This document shows, piece by piece, positions 25,187 through 33,540 of a stretch of 40,144 nucleotides of DNA. This stretch comes from an uncultured Verrucomicrobiota bacterium. Lineage in GTDB: Bacteria > Verrucomicrobiota > Kiritimatiellia > RFP12 > UBA1067. The stretch lies in NCBI GenBank assembly GCA_946623785.1, contig CAMORM010000009.1, positions 1 to 40,144 of the forward strand, given 5' to 3'. The notes beneath the pieces were generated by a model, which was not told the DNA's origin, did no database searches, and saw nothing but the letters and a program-made list of their open reading frames with translations. Position 1 is the stretch's first letter. Each line of letters begins with the position of its first letter. The position numbers and the translations under genes were made by a program.

Positions 25187-26104
25187 ATGATGAAGAAGAC
25201 GATAATGCTGGCGGTTGCGGCGATGTCTGCGGCAGTTGCGTTTGCGGACGCGGGGAACCTCAGGTACACGATTACGGTGTCCAAGTTTGAGAACAAGGCC
25301 AACTGGACTGGGCGCTGGGACCTCGGCGACGCGTGGGGCACGATCCTTACCGACCAGCTCGTCCAGAGCGGCAAGTTTATCGTTCTCGGCGAGAAGGACA
25401 TGCGCGGCGAGGCGCTGGCGGAGCAGGACTTCGCGGCGTCGGGACGCACCGCGCAGGGCAAGAAGGCCCCCAAGATGGGCCGCATGACCCCCGCCCAGCT
25501 GCTCGTGAAGGGCGCAATCACGCATGTGCAGGAGACGAAGGGTGCAGGCGGCGGATTCGGCCTCAGCAGGGGCCCGCTCGCCGGGCTCCGCATCGGCGCG
25601 GACACCGGCTCGGCGGAGATCAACGTGACGATCTACGTGGTCGATTCCGCGACAGGCCAGGTGAAGGGCTCGAAGAGCGTCGTTGGCAAGAGCGGCAAGA
25701 AGGGCCTCAAGCTCGGCTACGGCGGCAGCAAGCTCGGCGGCCTCACGGGCGACCTCGGCGGATTCGAGAAGGACAACATGGGCCTTGCCACGACGGACGC
25801 CATCAACCAGGCGATGGAATACATCATCTCCCAGCTCGGCGGCATCCCGTGGGAGGGAAGCGTCTCGCTCGTGAAGGAGGACAAGCTCATCATAAACCGC
25901 GGAACGCGCGAGGGCGTGGCCGTCGGAATGAAGTTCGACATCGGCAAGGTCGAGGAAGTGGTCGATGAAGACACCGGCGAGGTCCTCGACAGCGCGATGA
26001 CGAAGCTCGGCACGGTGACTGTCACCGAGGTGAAGGAAAAAGTCGCATACACCACGCCGCTTGCCGGCGCCGAGAAGGGCATGGGGGTCCACCCCGCGAA
26101 GTGA
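25187..26104 (+). CDS. CsgG/HfaB-family protein
   Basis: Predicted protein of 305 aa. AAAGGAGG precedes two adjacent ATG codons (25187 and 25190). The N-terminus is a signal peptide (about 1-21, ending AFADA) without a lipobox Cys, whereas E. coli CsgG is a lipoprotein. The CsgG-like core is YTITVSKFENKANWTG, GTILTDQLVQSGKFIVLGEK and a glycine-rich centre followed by AEINVTIYVVDSATGQVKGS. CsgG forms an outer-membrane export pore for curli, but the wider family contains many envelope proteins of unknown role, and no curli subunit or csgE/F is near. The last 70 residues (NRGTREGVAVGMKFDIG) resemble a small SH3-like domain. Promoter and ribosome binding site suggest high expression. Confidence 0.83.
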   Translation: MMKKTIMLAVAAMSAAVAFADAGNLRYTITVSKFENKANWTGRWDLGDAWGTILTDQLVQSGKFIVLGEKDMRGEALAEQDFAASGRTAQGKKAPKMGRMTPAQLLVKGAITHVQETKGAGGGFGLSRGPLAGLRIGADTGSAEINVTIYVVDSATGQVKGSKSVVGKSGKKGLKLGYGGSKLGGLTGDLGGFEKDNMGLATTDAINQAMEYIISQLGGIPWEGSVSLVKEDKLIINRGTREGVAVGMKFDIGKVEEVVDEDTGEVLDSAMTKLGTVTVTEVKEKVAYTTPLAGAEKGMGVHPAK

Positions 26105-26151
26105 CGCGGGATGGCAGGCTAACAGGCAAGGACAGAAACAGGAGAAGGAAA

Positions 26152-26364
26152 ATGGCAAACTGGGGTCCCTGGCAGATTCTCATCGTGGCGCTTGTCGTCG
26201 TGGTTCTCTTCGGCAGCAAGAAGCTTCCCGAGCTCGCCCGATCGCTTGGAAAGGCGAAGGGCGAGTTCAAGAAGGGCTGCGAGGAGGGCGAGAAGCTCCT
26301 CAAGGAAGAGGACGAGAAGAAGAAGCTCGCCGAAAAGCAGGACGAGGATTTCGCCGAAAAGTGA
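26152..26364 (+). CDS. tatA: Sec-independent protein translocase TatA
   Basis: Predicted protein of 70 aa, typical of TatA/TatE. ATG 26152 follows AGGAGAAGG; an in-frame upstream start at 26101 would add an unlikely basic leader. Residues about 6-20 are the short membrane helix (WQILIVALVVVVLFGSKKLP, with the FG hinge), then the amphipathic helix (LPELARSLGKAKGEFKKG) and a Glu/Lys-rich tail. TatA oligomers form the pore for folded proteins carrying twin-arginine signals, such as the metallophosphoesterase at 16.5 kb. tatC is not in the window. Its last codons overlap the start of uvrC. Confidence 0.93.
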   Translation: MANWGPWQILIVALVVVVLFGSKKLPELARSLGKAKGEFKKGCEEGEKLLKEEDEKKKLAEKQDEDFAEK

Positions 26365-27833
26365 ACGACGTCCTCAGAGAGCGGCTCAAGTCCGTTCCCA
26401 ACCGCCCCGGCTGCTATCTCATGAGAGACGGCCGGGGCGAGATCATTTACGTGGGCAAGGCGAAGAACCTGCGCAGGCGCGTGCTGTCGTACTTCCGCAA
26501 CCGCGCAAGGCACGCGCCGAAGGTCCGCTCGATGGTGAACACCGTGGCGGACCTGGAGTGGATGACAGTGAAGAACGACGCCGAGGCGCTGCTTACGGAG
26601 GCGTCGCTCATCAAGAAGTACAAGCCGCGCTTCAACATACTCATGCGCGACGACAAGCGCTACCTGGCGCTCAGGGCGGATGCGTCCGCCGAGTTTCCGC
26701 GCTTCACCACCTGCAGGATAGTGCGCGACGACGGGGCGGAGTACTTCGGCCCGTTCCCGAGCGCACCCGTGGTGCGGGCCGCGAAGGACTTCTGCGAGAA
26801 GCGCTGGGGGCTTCGCGGGTGCGATGCGCCTTCGCCGGACGAGGAGTCGCACAGGCACTGCCATTCCGACGTGATCCGCAGCTGCACCGCGCCGTGCCTC
26901 GGGAAGATATCGCCGCAGGAGTACCGCGCCAGGTTCGACGAGGCGTGCGCGTTCCTCCGCGGCGAGCGCCCCGGCGAACTTGCGGCGCTCGACGGACGCA
27001 TGCGCGAGGCCGCGCAGTCGGGCGACTTCGAGAAGGCCGCTCGCCTGCGCGACACCATCGCGGCGCTGAAGGAGATGACGAAGCGCCATTTTGTGCGCAA
27101 GACCCCCGCCTCGACGAGGGCCGACGCCGAGAGGGGGCTGGCCGAGCTCGCCGCGGCGCTCGGCATGGAGAAGCCGCCGCGCGTCATCGAGTGCGCCGAC
27201 ATATCGAACCTCTTCGGCACGCACAACGTGGCGTCGATGGTCGTTGCCGTGGACGGCCTTCCGGACAGGCGGTTCTACCGCCACTTCAGGATCGAGTCGT
27301 TCGAGGGAGCGGACGATCCGCGCGCGATGGCGGAGGTGGTGCGCCGGCGCTACGGCCCGGAGTCGACGCTCCTCGCGAAGAGCCCCCGCGCAGACCTCTT
27401 CATCTGCGACGGCGGCATAACGCAGCTTCGTGCGGCGCGCGCGGCGTTCGCCGAGATCGGTGTGACGGACATCCCGACAGTGGGGCTCGCCGAGCGCATG
27501 GAGATCATCGTGACGGACGACGAACGTGGCGACATATTCCTGCCACGCGACTCGCAGGGGTTGTTCGTGGCGACGCGCCTTCGCGACGAGGCTCACCGCT
27601 TCGCGATCACGTACCACAGGAACCTGCGCGAGAAGACGATCAGGGAATCGGTCCTGGACGAAGTCCGCGGGATCGGCCCCGCCAAGAAGGCCGCTCTTCT
27701 CAGGTGCTTCCGGAGCGTGCGCGGAATCGCGCGGGCGTCCGAGGAGGAGATCGCGGCCGCGGCGGGCGTCTGCATTGCGGTCGCGCGGGAGGCGAAGCGG
27801 GCGTGCGCGAACGCGGCGGGGGGGAGGAGATGA
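26361..27833 (+). CDS. uvrC: Excinuclease ABC subunit C, short form
   Basis: Predicted protein of 490 aa from GTG 26361, which overlaps the tatA stop as GTGA. UvrC makes both incisions in nucleotide excision repair. In order: the GIY-YIG nuclease (PGCYLMRDGRGEIIYVGKAKN, about 14-34, and onwards), a Cys cluster (Cys-x6-Cys, then HCHSDVIRSCTAPCLG) matching the iron-sulfur ligands of UvrC, a UVR helical hairpin (about 208-240), the RNase H-like nuclease with its acidic and His residues in CADIS, VAVDG, CDGGITQL and RDEAHRF, and a helix-hairpin-helix end (GIGPAKKAALLRCFRSVRGI). At 490 aa it is about 100 aa shorter than E. coli UvrC, yet all catalytic parts are visible. Confidence 0.95.
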   Translation: MNDVLRERLKSVPNRPGCYLMRDGRGEIIYVGKAKNLRRRVLSYFRNRARHAPKVRSMVNTVADLEWMTVKNDAEALLTEASLIKKYKPRFNILMRDDKRYLALRADASAEFPRFTTCRIVRDDGAEYFGPFPSAPVVRAAKDFCEKRWGLRGCDAPSPDEESHRHCHSDVIRSCTAPCLGKISPQEYRARFDEACAFLRGERPGELAALDGRMREAAQSGDFEKAARLRDTIAALKEMTKRHFVRKTPASTRADAERGLAELAAALGMEKPPRVIECADISNLFGTHNVASMVVAVDGLPDRRFYRHFRIESFEGADDPRAMAEVVRRRYGPESTLLAKSPRADLFICDGGITQLRAARAAFAEIGVTDIPTVGLAERMEIIVTDDERGDIFLPRDSQGLFVATRLRDEAHRFAITYHRNLREKTIRESVLDEVRGIGPAKKAALLRCFRSVRGIARASEEEIAAAAGVCIAVAREAKRACANAAGGRR

Positions 27834-28573
27834 TCCTGCGCAAGCTTGCTGATGCGGCCATGGACGTCGTGTGGCCGAGGCGCTGCGCGGTCGAGGGGTG
27901 CGGAAGGCCGGTTGACCGTCCAGGCCGCCACGTTTGCTCTGCGTGCTTCGCTACGCTGCCGTACCACGACCGCCGGGGGTGCAGGATATGCGGTTCCGTG
28001 CCGGAAGCCGACGAGCCGAACGACTTCACCTGTGCCGACTGCCTCGAGAGCCCGCCCGCCTACGACCTCTGCCGCAGCGCGGTGCGCCACGAGTTCGCCG
28101 CGCGCCAGCTGGTGCTGGACCTCAAGTTCCGCCGGTGGACGTGGCTTCAGGAGGATCTGGTGGACCTTCTCGAGGGCGCCGCGCGTGCCAAGCTCGACTT
28201 GCCGGAGGTGGACGTCGTTGTGCCTGTGCCGCTCTGCCGCGGACGCAGGTTCGTGCGACGCTTCAACCAGGCGGAGCTCCTTGCGGAGGGGCTTGCGGCG
28301 CGGATCGGGCGGCTCTGCCTCCCCGGGGCGCTCGCTCGCACGAGAGACACGGGGCACCAGTCGCGGCTTGGCGGAAAGGCTCGGCGCGACAACGTGAAGG
28401 GTGCGTTCGAGGCTCGCCTCCCCGAGCTTCTGAGGGGCAGGACCGTCCTGCTTGTTGACGATGTTTCCACTACTGGGGCCACGCTTTCGGAGTGTGCGGC
28501 GACCATGAAAAAGGCTGGCGCGGCGCGCGTCTGGTGCCTCACGGTGTCGCGGAGCGTCAGGGAGCAATCTTAA
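27830..28573 (+). CDS. ComF-family phosphoribosyltransferase-like protein
   Basis: Predicted protein of 247 aa; ATG 27830 overlaps the uvrC stop (ATGA) and is preceded by GGGGAGG. An N-terminal zinc-finger region has Cys pairs (CAVEGCG, CSACF, CRICG, CADC). The C-terminal phosphoribosyltransferase fold has the PRPP loop VLLVDDVSTTGATLSE and the ComF-typical FNQAELLAEGLA and HQSRLGGKARRDNVKGAF. ComF proteins act in DNA uptake during natural transformation in some bacteria, probably with the ComFA helicase; in others their role is unknown. Its linkage to uvrC suggests DNA metabolism. Confidence 0.92.
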   Translation: MILRKLADAAMDVVWPRRCAVEGCGRPVDRPGRHVCSACFATLPYHDRRGCRICGSVPEADEPNDFTCADCLESPPAYDLCRSAVRHEFAARQLVLDLKFRRWTWLQEDLVDLLEGAARAKLDLPEVDVVVPVPLCRGRRFVRRFNQAELLAEGLAARIGRLCLPGALARTRDTGHQSRLGGKARRDNVKGAFEARLPELLRGRTVLLVDDVSTTGATLSECAATMKKAGAARVWCLTVSRSVREQS

Positions 28574-28591
28574 ATTTAAGTAATTTCGCAC

Positions 28592-28620
28592 TTGCGGCTC
28601 CGCCCGAAATTCATTATACT
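28592..28620 (+). promoter_or_regulatory. Promoter of the surface repeat protein gene
   Basis: TTGCGG (28592-28597), 17-nt spacer and TATACT (28615-28620). A perfect 12-bp palindrome, CTTAAATTTAAG (28569-28580), overlaps the end of the ComF gene just upstream and could be a regulator site. Confidence 0.62.
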
Positions 28621-28661
28621 AGCACTTGTTAAAAGATTTTCAACACACAAGGATGAGTAAA

Positions 28662-29222
28662 ATGAAGAAACTGCTCGCTGGTATTTGTGCTTTGGCCGCC
28701 ATGACCACAATGTCTCTGTACGCCCAGGAGATGAGTTCCGCCGCTGCTGACAAGAAGGTCGTTGAATACAAGGGAGAAAAGGCCTCCTGGCCTATCTGGC
28801 TCGCGTTCAACGACACGTCCGACATCGATGTTGTCGGCCTGCGCATCAACATCCCGTACGGTGCCTGCGAGGATGTCACGGGCATTGACCTCGGCTTCCT
28901 CGGCCGTTGCCGCTACATGTACGGTCTTCAGCTGAACATCCTCCGCAACGACATCACCGACTTCGGCGGAGGCCTTCAGGTCGGCATCTACAACTCCATC
29001 GGCCGTGCGGACGAGATATCGTTCCAGGTGGGTCTGTGGAACGAGGCGAACCGCTTCTACGGGATTCAGGCTGGCGTCATCAACATCTGCGACGAGGGAA
29101 CCGGCTTCCAGGTTGGCCTCATCAACCGCGCCGAGGGCTTTTACGGCTTCCAGGTTGGCGCAATCAACGTGATCCGCGGCGGCGACTTCAAGTTCCTCCC
29201 GATCGTCAACTTCGGTTTCTGA
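28662..29222 (+). CDS. LA_2272-type surface repeat protein
   Basis: Predicted protein of 186 aa. I chose ATG 28662 (AAGGA 8 nt upstream, and MKKLLAGICALAAM makes a good signal peptide); ATG 28653 is also in frame. After the signal come about 40 residues of linker, then short repeats in which Gly-Xaa-Gln-Xaa-Gly phrases alternate: YGLQLNILRND, GGLQVGIYNSIGRA, SFQVGLWNEANRF, YGIQAGVINICDEG, GFQVGLINRAEGF, YGFQVGAINVIRGG. This matches the LA_2272/LA_2273 surface-repeat family of Leptospira and PVC bacteria, thought to be outer-membrane or surface beta structure; function unknown. The protein ends in an aromatic residue (NFGF), as outer-membrane barrels often do. Confidence 0.82.
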   Translation: MKKLLAGICALAAMTTMSLYAQEMSSAAADKKVVEYKGEKASWPIWLAFNDTSDIDVVGLRINIPYGACEDVTGIDLGFLGRCRYMYGLQLNILRNDITDFGGGLQVGIYNSIGRADEISFQVGLWNEANRFYGIQAGVINICDEGTGFQVGLINRAEGFYGFQVGAINVIRGGDFKFLPIVNFGF

Positions 29223-29235
29223 GAAGCCGCCACAG

Positions 29236-30435
29236 ATGAACATCCGTCCTTTCGCAGCCCTCCGCCCAGAGCCGGCCAAGGCCGCGGCGGTGGCTGCTGT
29301 GCCGTATGACGTCGTGGACACGTCCGAGGCGAAGGCGCTCGCCGAAGGCAATCCCGACAGCTTCCTCCACGTCTCGCGTCCCGAGATAGACCTTGCCGAC
29401 GGCACGGACTGCTCGTCTCCCGAAGCATACGCGCAGGCCTACAAGGCGCTTTCGGACCTCGAGGCCCGCGGCACTCTTGTGCGCGAGGCCGGGCCGCGCT
29501 TCTACGCATACCGCCAGACGATGGGCGGCCATTCGCAGACCGGCGTTGTCGGGTGCTTCGCTGCGGCCGACTACCGCGCGGGCGTGCTCAAGCAGCACGA
29601 GAAGACGCGTAAGGACAAGGAGGACGACCGCACGCGCCACATCTTTACGCTCAAGGCGCACACGGGCCCAGTGTTCCTCACGTACCGCGACGAATCGTCT
29701 GTGGACACCCTGGTGGCGAAGGCCTGCGAGACCGAGCCGCTCTACGACTTCACGGCTTCGGACGGGATACGCCACACGGTGTGGACTTTCGACCCTTCGC
29801 TGAACGAGGCGGTCGAGAAGGCTTTTGCGGCGGTGCCTGTCGCCTACATTGCCGATGGCCACCACCGCGCCGCCGCGGCTTCGCGCGCGTCGGCGGAGCG
29901 TGGAGGGGAGTACGACTGGTTCATGGCCGTGATATTCCCGGCGTCCCAGCTTAACATTCTTCCGTACAACAGGCTGCTCAAGGACCTCAACGGGCTTTCC
30001 GCGGAGGAATTCCTCGCGCGCGTGAAGGAGGTCTTCGCCGTTTCGCCGGCGGCAGACGGGCGACCCGCATCGGGGCGCAGCTGCCGCATGTACTTCGGCG
30101 GCGCGTGGTACGACCTCGGCTGGGATGTGCCGGAAGGGTGCGACCCGGTTTCGTCGCTCGACGTGTCGGTGCTGCAGGACCGCCTGCTTGCGCCCGTCCT
30201 GGGCATAGACGACCCGCGGACGTCTCCGCGTATTTCGTTCATGGGCGGGATTAGGGGGCTTGGCGAGCTTCAGGCGAGAGTCGACGACGGCTCGAACGCG
30301 GTGGCGTTCTCGATGTATCCGGTCACCGTAGGCGAAATGATGGACATAGCGGACGCGCAGGCCGTGATGCCCCCGAAATCAACCTGGTTCGAGCCGAAGC
30401 TGAGATCGGGTCTCTTTGTCCACACGGCGGAATGA
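29236..30435 (+). CDS. DUF1015-family protein
   Basis: Predicted protein of 399 aa, the normal length for DUF1015. The family signature is clear: an N-terminal IRPFAALRPEPAKAAAVAAVPYDVV, then LKQHEKTRKDKEDDR, a central VAYIADGHHRAAAA, and LPYNRLLKDLNGLS. The family is distantly linked to ParB/SerK-like nucleotide-binding proteins, and a kinase role has been proposed for relatives, but the activity is not settled. It is cytoplasmic, with no signal or membrane helix. It follows the surface-repeat gene by 13 nt and overlaps the DUF2062 gene by 4 nt. Confidence 0.93.
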   Translation: MNIRPFAALRPEPAKAAAVAAVPYDVVDTSEAKALAEGNPDSFLHVSRPEIDLADGTDCSSPEAYAQAYKALSDLEARGTLVREAGPRFYAYRQTMGGHSQTGVVGCFAAADYRAGVLKQHEKTRKDKEDDRTRHIFTLKAHTGPVFLTYRDESSVDTLVAKACETEPLYDFTASDGIRHTVWTFDPSLNEAVEKAFAAVPVAYIADGHHRAAAASRASAERGGEYDWFMAVIFPASQLNILPYNRLLKDLNGLSAEEFLARVKEVFAVSPAADGRPASGRSCRMYFGGAWYDLGWDVPEGCDPVSSLDVSVLQDRLLAPVLGIDDPRTSPRISFMGGIRGLGELQARVDDGSNAVAFSMYPVTVGEMMDIADAQAVMPPKSTWFEPKLRSGLFVHTAE

Positions 30436-30965
30436 TATTCAAGTACAGACTGAAGAAGCTGTATGTCAGGGCGGTCCGGGAGAAAAAGCCGCCGGAGTAC
30501 ATAGCGAAGGGCTGGGCGATTGGGATGTGCATAGGATGCGCAATCCCGTTCGGCGTCCAGCTCTACATATCCATCCCCCTTTCGTTCTACTTCAAGGCTA
30601 GCAAGATCGGCGCCACGCTCGGGACATTAATAACCAACCCGTTCACGATAATCTTCCTCTACCCCGCGCAGTGCTGGCTTGGGGCGCGCGCCCTTGGCCG
30701 GGACATCGAATACGGCGCGATCGCCTCGCAGATGAAGCAGATGCTCGCGGCGCAGGACTGGGCGTCCCTGAGTAGCCTGAGCGGGGCGCTGGTGACTTCG
30801 TTCTTCGTCGGCGGGTTCATCTTCGCCGCCGTCATGACGCCGCTAACCTACTACGGAATGCTCACGCTCGTGAGGCGGTACCGCGACGAGCGCGCGCGCG
30901 TTCGCCGCGAGCGGGTGATGGCGTTCATCAAGAAGCGCCTCACTCCGCGAAGCTTACGGAAATAA
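30432..30965 (+). CDS. DUF2062-family membrane protein
   Basis: Predicted protein of 177 aa; ATG 30432 overlaps the DUF1015 stop as ATGA. It has the DUF2062 pattern: a basic N-terminus, KGWAIGMCIGCAIPFGVQLY, a second helix, TLITNPFTIIFLYPAQCWLGA with the conserved NPxT, and a last helix near residues 118-140. Function unknown; members often sit beside glycosyltransferases or lipid enzymes in the inner membrane. The last 26 bases overlap the end of the - strand gene. Confidence 0.9.
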   Translation: MIFKYRLKKLYVRAVREKKPPEYIAKGWAIGMCIGCAIPFGVQLYISIPLSFYFKASKIGATLGTLITNPFTIIFLYPAQCWLGARALGRDIEYGAIASQMKQMLAAQDWASLSSLSGALVTSFFVGGFIFAAVMTPLTYYGMLTLVRRYRDERARVRRERVMAFIKKRLTPRSLRK

Positions 30966-32211
30966 AACCCTCGTCTGTAGCGCGCTGGAGGTCGGCGCGG
31001 GTGACCCGACCCTTGGTGGGCGCCTGTTCTTGCTGCTTCTCCGCGGCGGGTTCCGTCTTCTGCGCGGACGATTTGCCGTCGAACGACCTGTAGTTCTCGC
31101 CGAGCCTGCGCGCCGCCCGCCGTCCGCCCGCGAACGAACTGCCGTTCGACACGAGGGACGGATGCTGCTTCGCGGGTTTCGCCGCCTTCCTTGTCTTTGT
31201 GGCGGCGGCGTAGGACGCGTCCATCTCCGCCTGCAGCGTGTTCTCGATCGCGGTGTTCATCGTCGACCGGCTGAGCGTCTCCCTGAACTTGAGCCTCCAC
31301 GAGAGCGGCGTTCGCGATTCGCCGCGCCAGTGGAACTCCATGTTGCAGTCGAGCCTGTCGAGCCTGTTCTGCGTGTCGAAGTTGCTTTTCACGAGCCGGT
31401 AGAGCGATTCGCCCATTAGCATTTCCGAGGGGTAGAACAGGTTGCCCTGCTGCGGGACCGACATGTGCGAGGCCTTCTCCATGACGGGCTGGGGAAGCCG
31501 CACCCACGCGGCGCGGTCCATTATGACGAGGTGCGGCCTCTGGGCGACGGCTTCGTCGAGCAGCTTGCGCTCGAACGGGCGCATGTAGCCACTGCCGTCC
31601 GCGAGATCAATCGCGGCAGGCGCCTTGTCGGCTCCGACCTTCACGCGCACCATGGTGTCGCTGCGGCCGTCGGTGAAGACGCACCAGTATTCGTCGCCCT
31701 CCCTTCTCGACGCGAACTTCGGCGGCTCGCCCTTGCCCCACCAGCGCACTCCGGCCGTCTGCTGCTGTTTCTCGAGGTCGGACACGCGGCGTGGTCCCTT
31801 TTCGCGCGACTCGAGCTCCTTGCGCCTCTGCTCCTGCTCCGCCCTGCGCTGCGCCTCTGCCTCCTGCTTTTCGCGGCGGATGCGCTCCTTCTCTGCCCTG
31901 GCCTCGGCGCGCGCCTTTTCGCGCGCCTCCCTCTCGGCCTTTTCCCTGGCCTCCTTCGCCTCGCGCACCTTCGCCTCCTCGTGTTCGCGCAGGCGCTCCT
32001 CCTGCGCGGCCGCCTCGAGCCGCTGCCTGCGCTCCTTCCACTTGCCGATGGCGAACGAGGCGCCGAATCCGGCGGCTCCGAGCAGCAGCACCGAGATGAT
32101 GCCCCATTTCACGAACACGATCCACCACTCCGGCTTTTCGTAGAAGCGGCGCGTGTCCTTCACCGGCATCCGGTAGCGCTGCGGAATGAAGTTGTCGTCG
32201 TAGTTTCCCAT
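30940..32211 (-). CDS. Membrane coiled-coil protein, unknown function
   Basis: Predicted protein of 423 aa and the only - strand gene of the chromosomal part. The open frame extends to 32247; I prefer ATG 32211, while a GTG at about 32232 after GGAGG is possible. Residues 30-54 form a membrane helix (VFVKWGIISVLLLGAAGFGASF). About 58-150 is an almost pure Glu/Ala/Arg/Lys coiled coil, as in TolA. About 165-300 is a compact domain (VRWWGKGEPPKF; DEYWCVFTDGRSDTMVRVKV) that I do not recognise, and the tail is Lys/Ala/Gln-rich. It is transcribed towards the DUF2062 gene and divergently from the histidine kinase gene. Confidence 0.78.
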   Translation of the reverse strand: MGNYDDNFIPQRYRMPVKDTRRFYEKPEWWIVFVKWGIISVLLLGAAGFGASFAIGKWKERRQRLEAAAQEERLREHEEAKVREAKEAREKAEREAREKARAEARAEKERIRREKQEAEAQRRAEQEQRRKELESREKGPRRVSDLEKQQQTAGVRWWGKGEPPKFASRREGDEYWCVFTDGRSDTMVRVKVGADKAPAAIDLADGSGYMRPFERKLLDEAVAQRPHLVIMDRAAWVRLPQPVMEKASHMSVPQQGNLFYPSEMLMGESLYRLVKSNFDTQNRLDRLDCNMEFHWRGESRTPLSWRLKFRETLSRSTMNTAIENTLQAEMDASYAAATKTRKAAKPAKQHPSLVSNGSSFAGGRRAARRLGENYRSFDGKSSAQKTEPAAEKQQEQAPTKGRVTRADLQRATDEGFISVSFAE

Positions 32212-32275
32212 GCCGAAAAGTTTACCATCCACTGCGCCTCCGTTCAAGGCAAAACGGCGCCAGGTCTGTTTGACC

Positions 32276-32304
32276 TTTATTTCCGCCTGTGGATGGTGTA
32301 TAAT
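32276..32304 (+). promoter_or_regulatory. Promoter of the two-component operon
   Basis: TATAAT (32299-32304), a 17-nt spacer and a poor -35 (TTTATT, 32276-32281). It lies in the short divergent space between the - strand coiled-coil gene and the kinase gene. Confidence 0.5.
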
Positions 32305-32348
32305 TTCCGCGCGTTCTCCGTATGGGGAGCTGCGCAGGAAACATCTCG

Positions 32349-33512
32349 ATGTCAGGATTCTTCCATAAGGTTGCAGGACACGTCGACAAGCTCGACGCGG
32401 AGGGGCTTCGCCGCCACTACAGGGCGCTCACGGACCAGCTGGACTTCTTCAAGTCGGTTTTCGAGGCGCTGGACGAGGGGGTGCTCGCGATTGGCGAGGA
32501 CGACACTCTGCGGTACGCGAACGGAGCGGCGTCGCGGCTAACGGGCATGAAGGTCGACGAGTGCGAAGGCCGTCCGATCGACAAGGCGCTGCCGGGCTGG
32601 GACTGGAAGGAGCTCCTCGCGCCGCCCGTCGCCGGGAAGGGCTGGGCGCGCAGCGCAACGCGCGAGTTCCAGATCACGTACCCCGAGAGGCGGATACTAG
32701 CCGTGAACTCGATGCCGTCCGAGCGCGGGACCGTCGTGCTGCTGCGCGACGTCACCGCCGAGCACGCACGCGAAAACGCGGCGATGGACGACGAGCGGGC
32801 GGGCGCGGTGAGCGACCTCGCGGCGGGCGTAGCGCACGAGATAGGCAACCCGCTCAACGCGATTTCGCTCAACCTCCAGCTCCTTGAGCGCGAGTTCCGC
32901 CGCGAGCCGGACGAAAAGCGCCGCGAGAGGCTCCTTGCCGACATAGAGGTGTCGCGCAGCGAGGTGAAGCGTCTCGACGGCATCATCAGGGGGTTCCTCG
33001 CGGCGATGCGCCCCGTCCGGCCGAACCTTGTGCCGGGAACACCCGCGGACGCTCTTTCGGCGGCCCTCGCCGCGCTGAGGCCGCAGCTCGAGAACAGGGG
33101 GATCAGCGTTACCGTGGACCTTCCTTCGGCGCTCCCTCCCGTGATGGTCGACCGCGAGCAGCTGCAGCAGGTCTTCTTCAACCTCGCGAAGAACGCGATG
33201 GAGGCGATGAAGGACGGCGGGACCCTCTCGGCCGGCGTGAAGGCGGACGACGAAAGCGTGGAGTCGTACATACTCGACTCCGGCGAGGGCATGGACAGGG
33301 AGTCGCTTGCGCGCCTCTTCGAGCCGTACCGCACCACGAAGAGCGGCGGCAACGGGCTGGGTCTTGTCATCTGCAGGCGCATCGTGCGCGCACACGGAGG
33401 CGAGATAGACGTGGAGTCCAAGCCCGGTGAGGGCACGCGCTTTTCCGTTGTGCTCCCGCGCCTCGAGAAGCGCGTTAGGGAGATTGGCGTGAGCAGTCCC
33501 GCGCAGGGCTGA
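32349..33512 (+). CDS. PAS-domain sensor histidine kinase
   Basis: Predicted protein of 387 aa from ATG 32349 (CAGGAAA upstream; the in-frame ATG 32322 would leave a leader of only about 11 nt). No membrane helix is present, so it is a cytoplasmic sensor. About 40-110 is a PAS domain (FEALDEGVLAIGEDDTLRYA). The dimerisation domain has the H-box VAHEIGNPLNAISLNLQLLE, with the phosphorylated His163. The ATPase domain has NLAKNAMEAM, LDSGEGMD and GGNGLGLVICRRIV. This is the NtrB/HydH-like type that partners sigma-54 activators, and such a regulator follows 28 nt later. The signal sensed is unknown. Confidence 0.94.
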   Translation: MSGFFHKVAGHVDKLDAEGLRRHYRALTDQLDFFKSVFEALDEGVLAIGEDDTLRYANGAASRLTGMKVDECEGRPIDKALPGWDWKELLAPPVAGKGWARSATREFQITYPERRILAVNSMPSERGTVVLLRDVTAEHARENAAMDDERAGAVSDLAAGVAHEIGNPLNAISLNLQLLEREFRREPDEKRRERLLADIEVSRSEVKRLDGIIRGFLAAMRPVRPNLVPGTPADALSAALAALRPQLENRGISVTVDLPSALPPVMVDREQLQQVFFNLAKNAMEAMKDGGTLSAGVKADDESVESYILDSGEGMDRESLARLFEPYRTTKSGGNGLGLVICRRIVRAHGGEIDVESKPGEGTRFSVVLPRLEKRVREIGVSSPAQG

Positions 33513-33540
33513 CTATTCAGGAGGCGTGACATCCGGAAAC

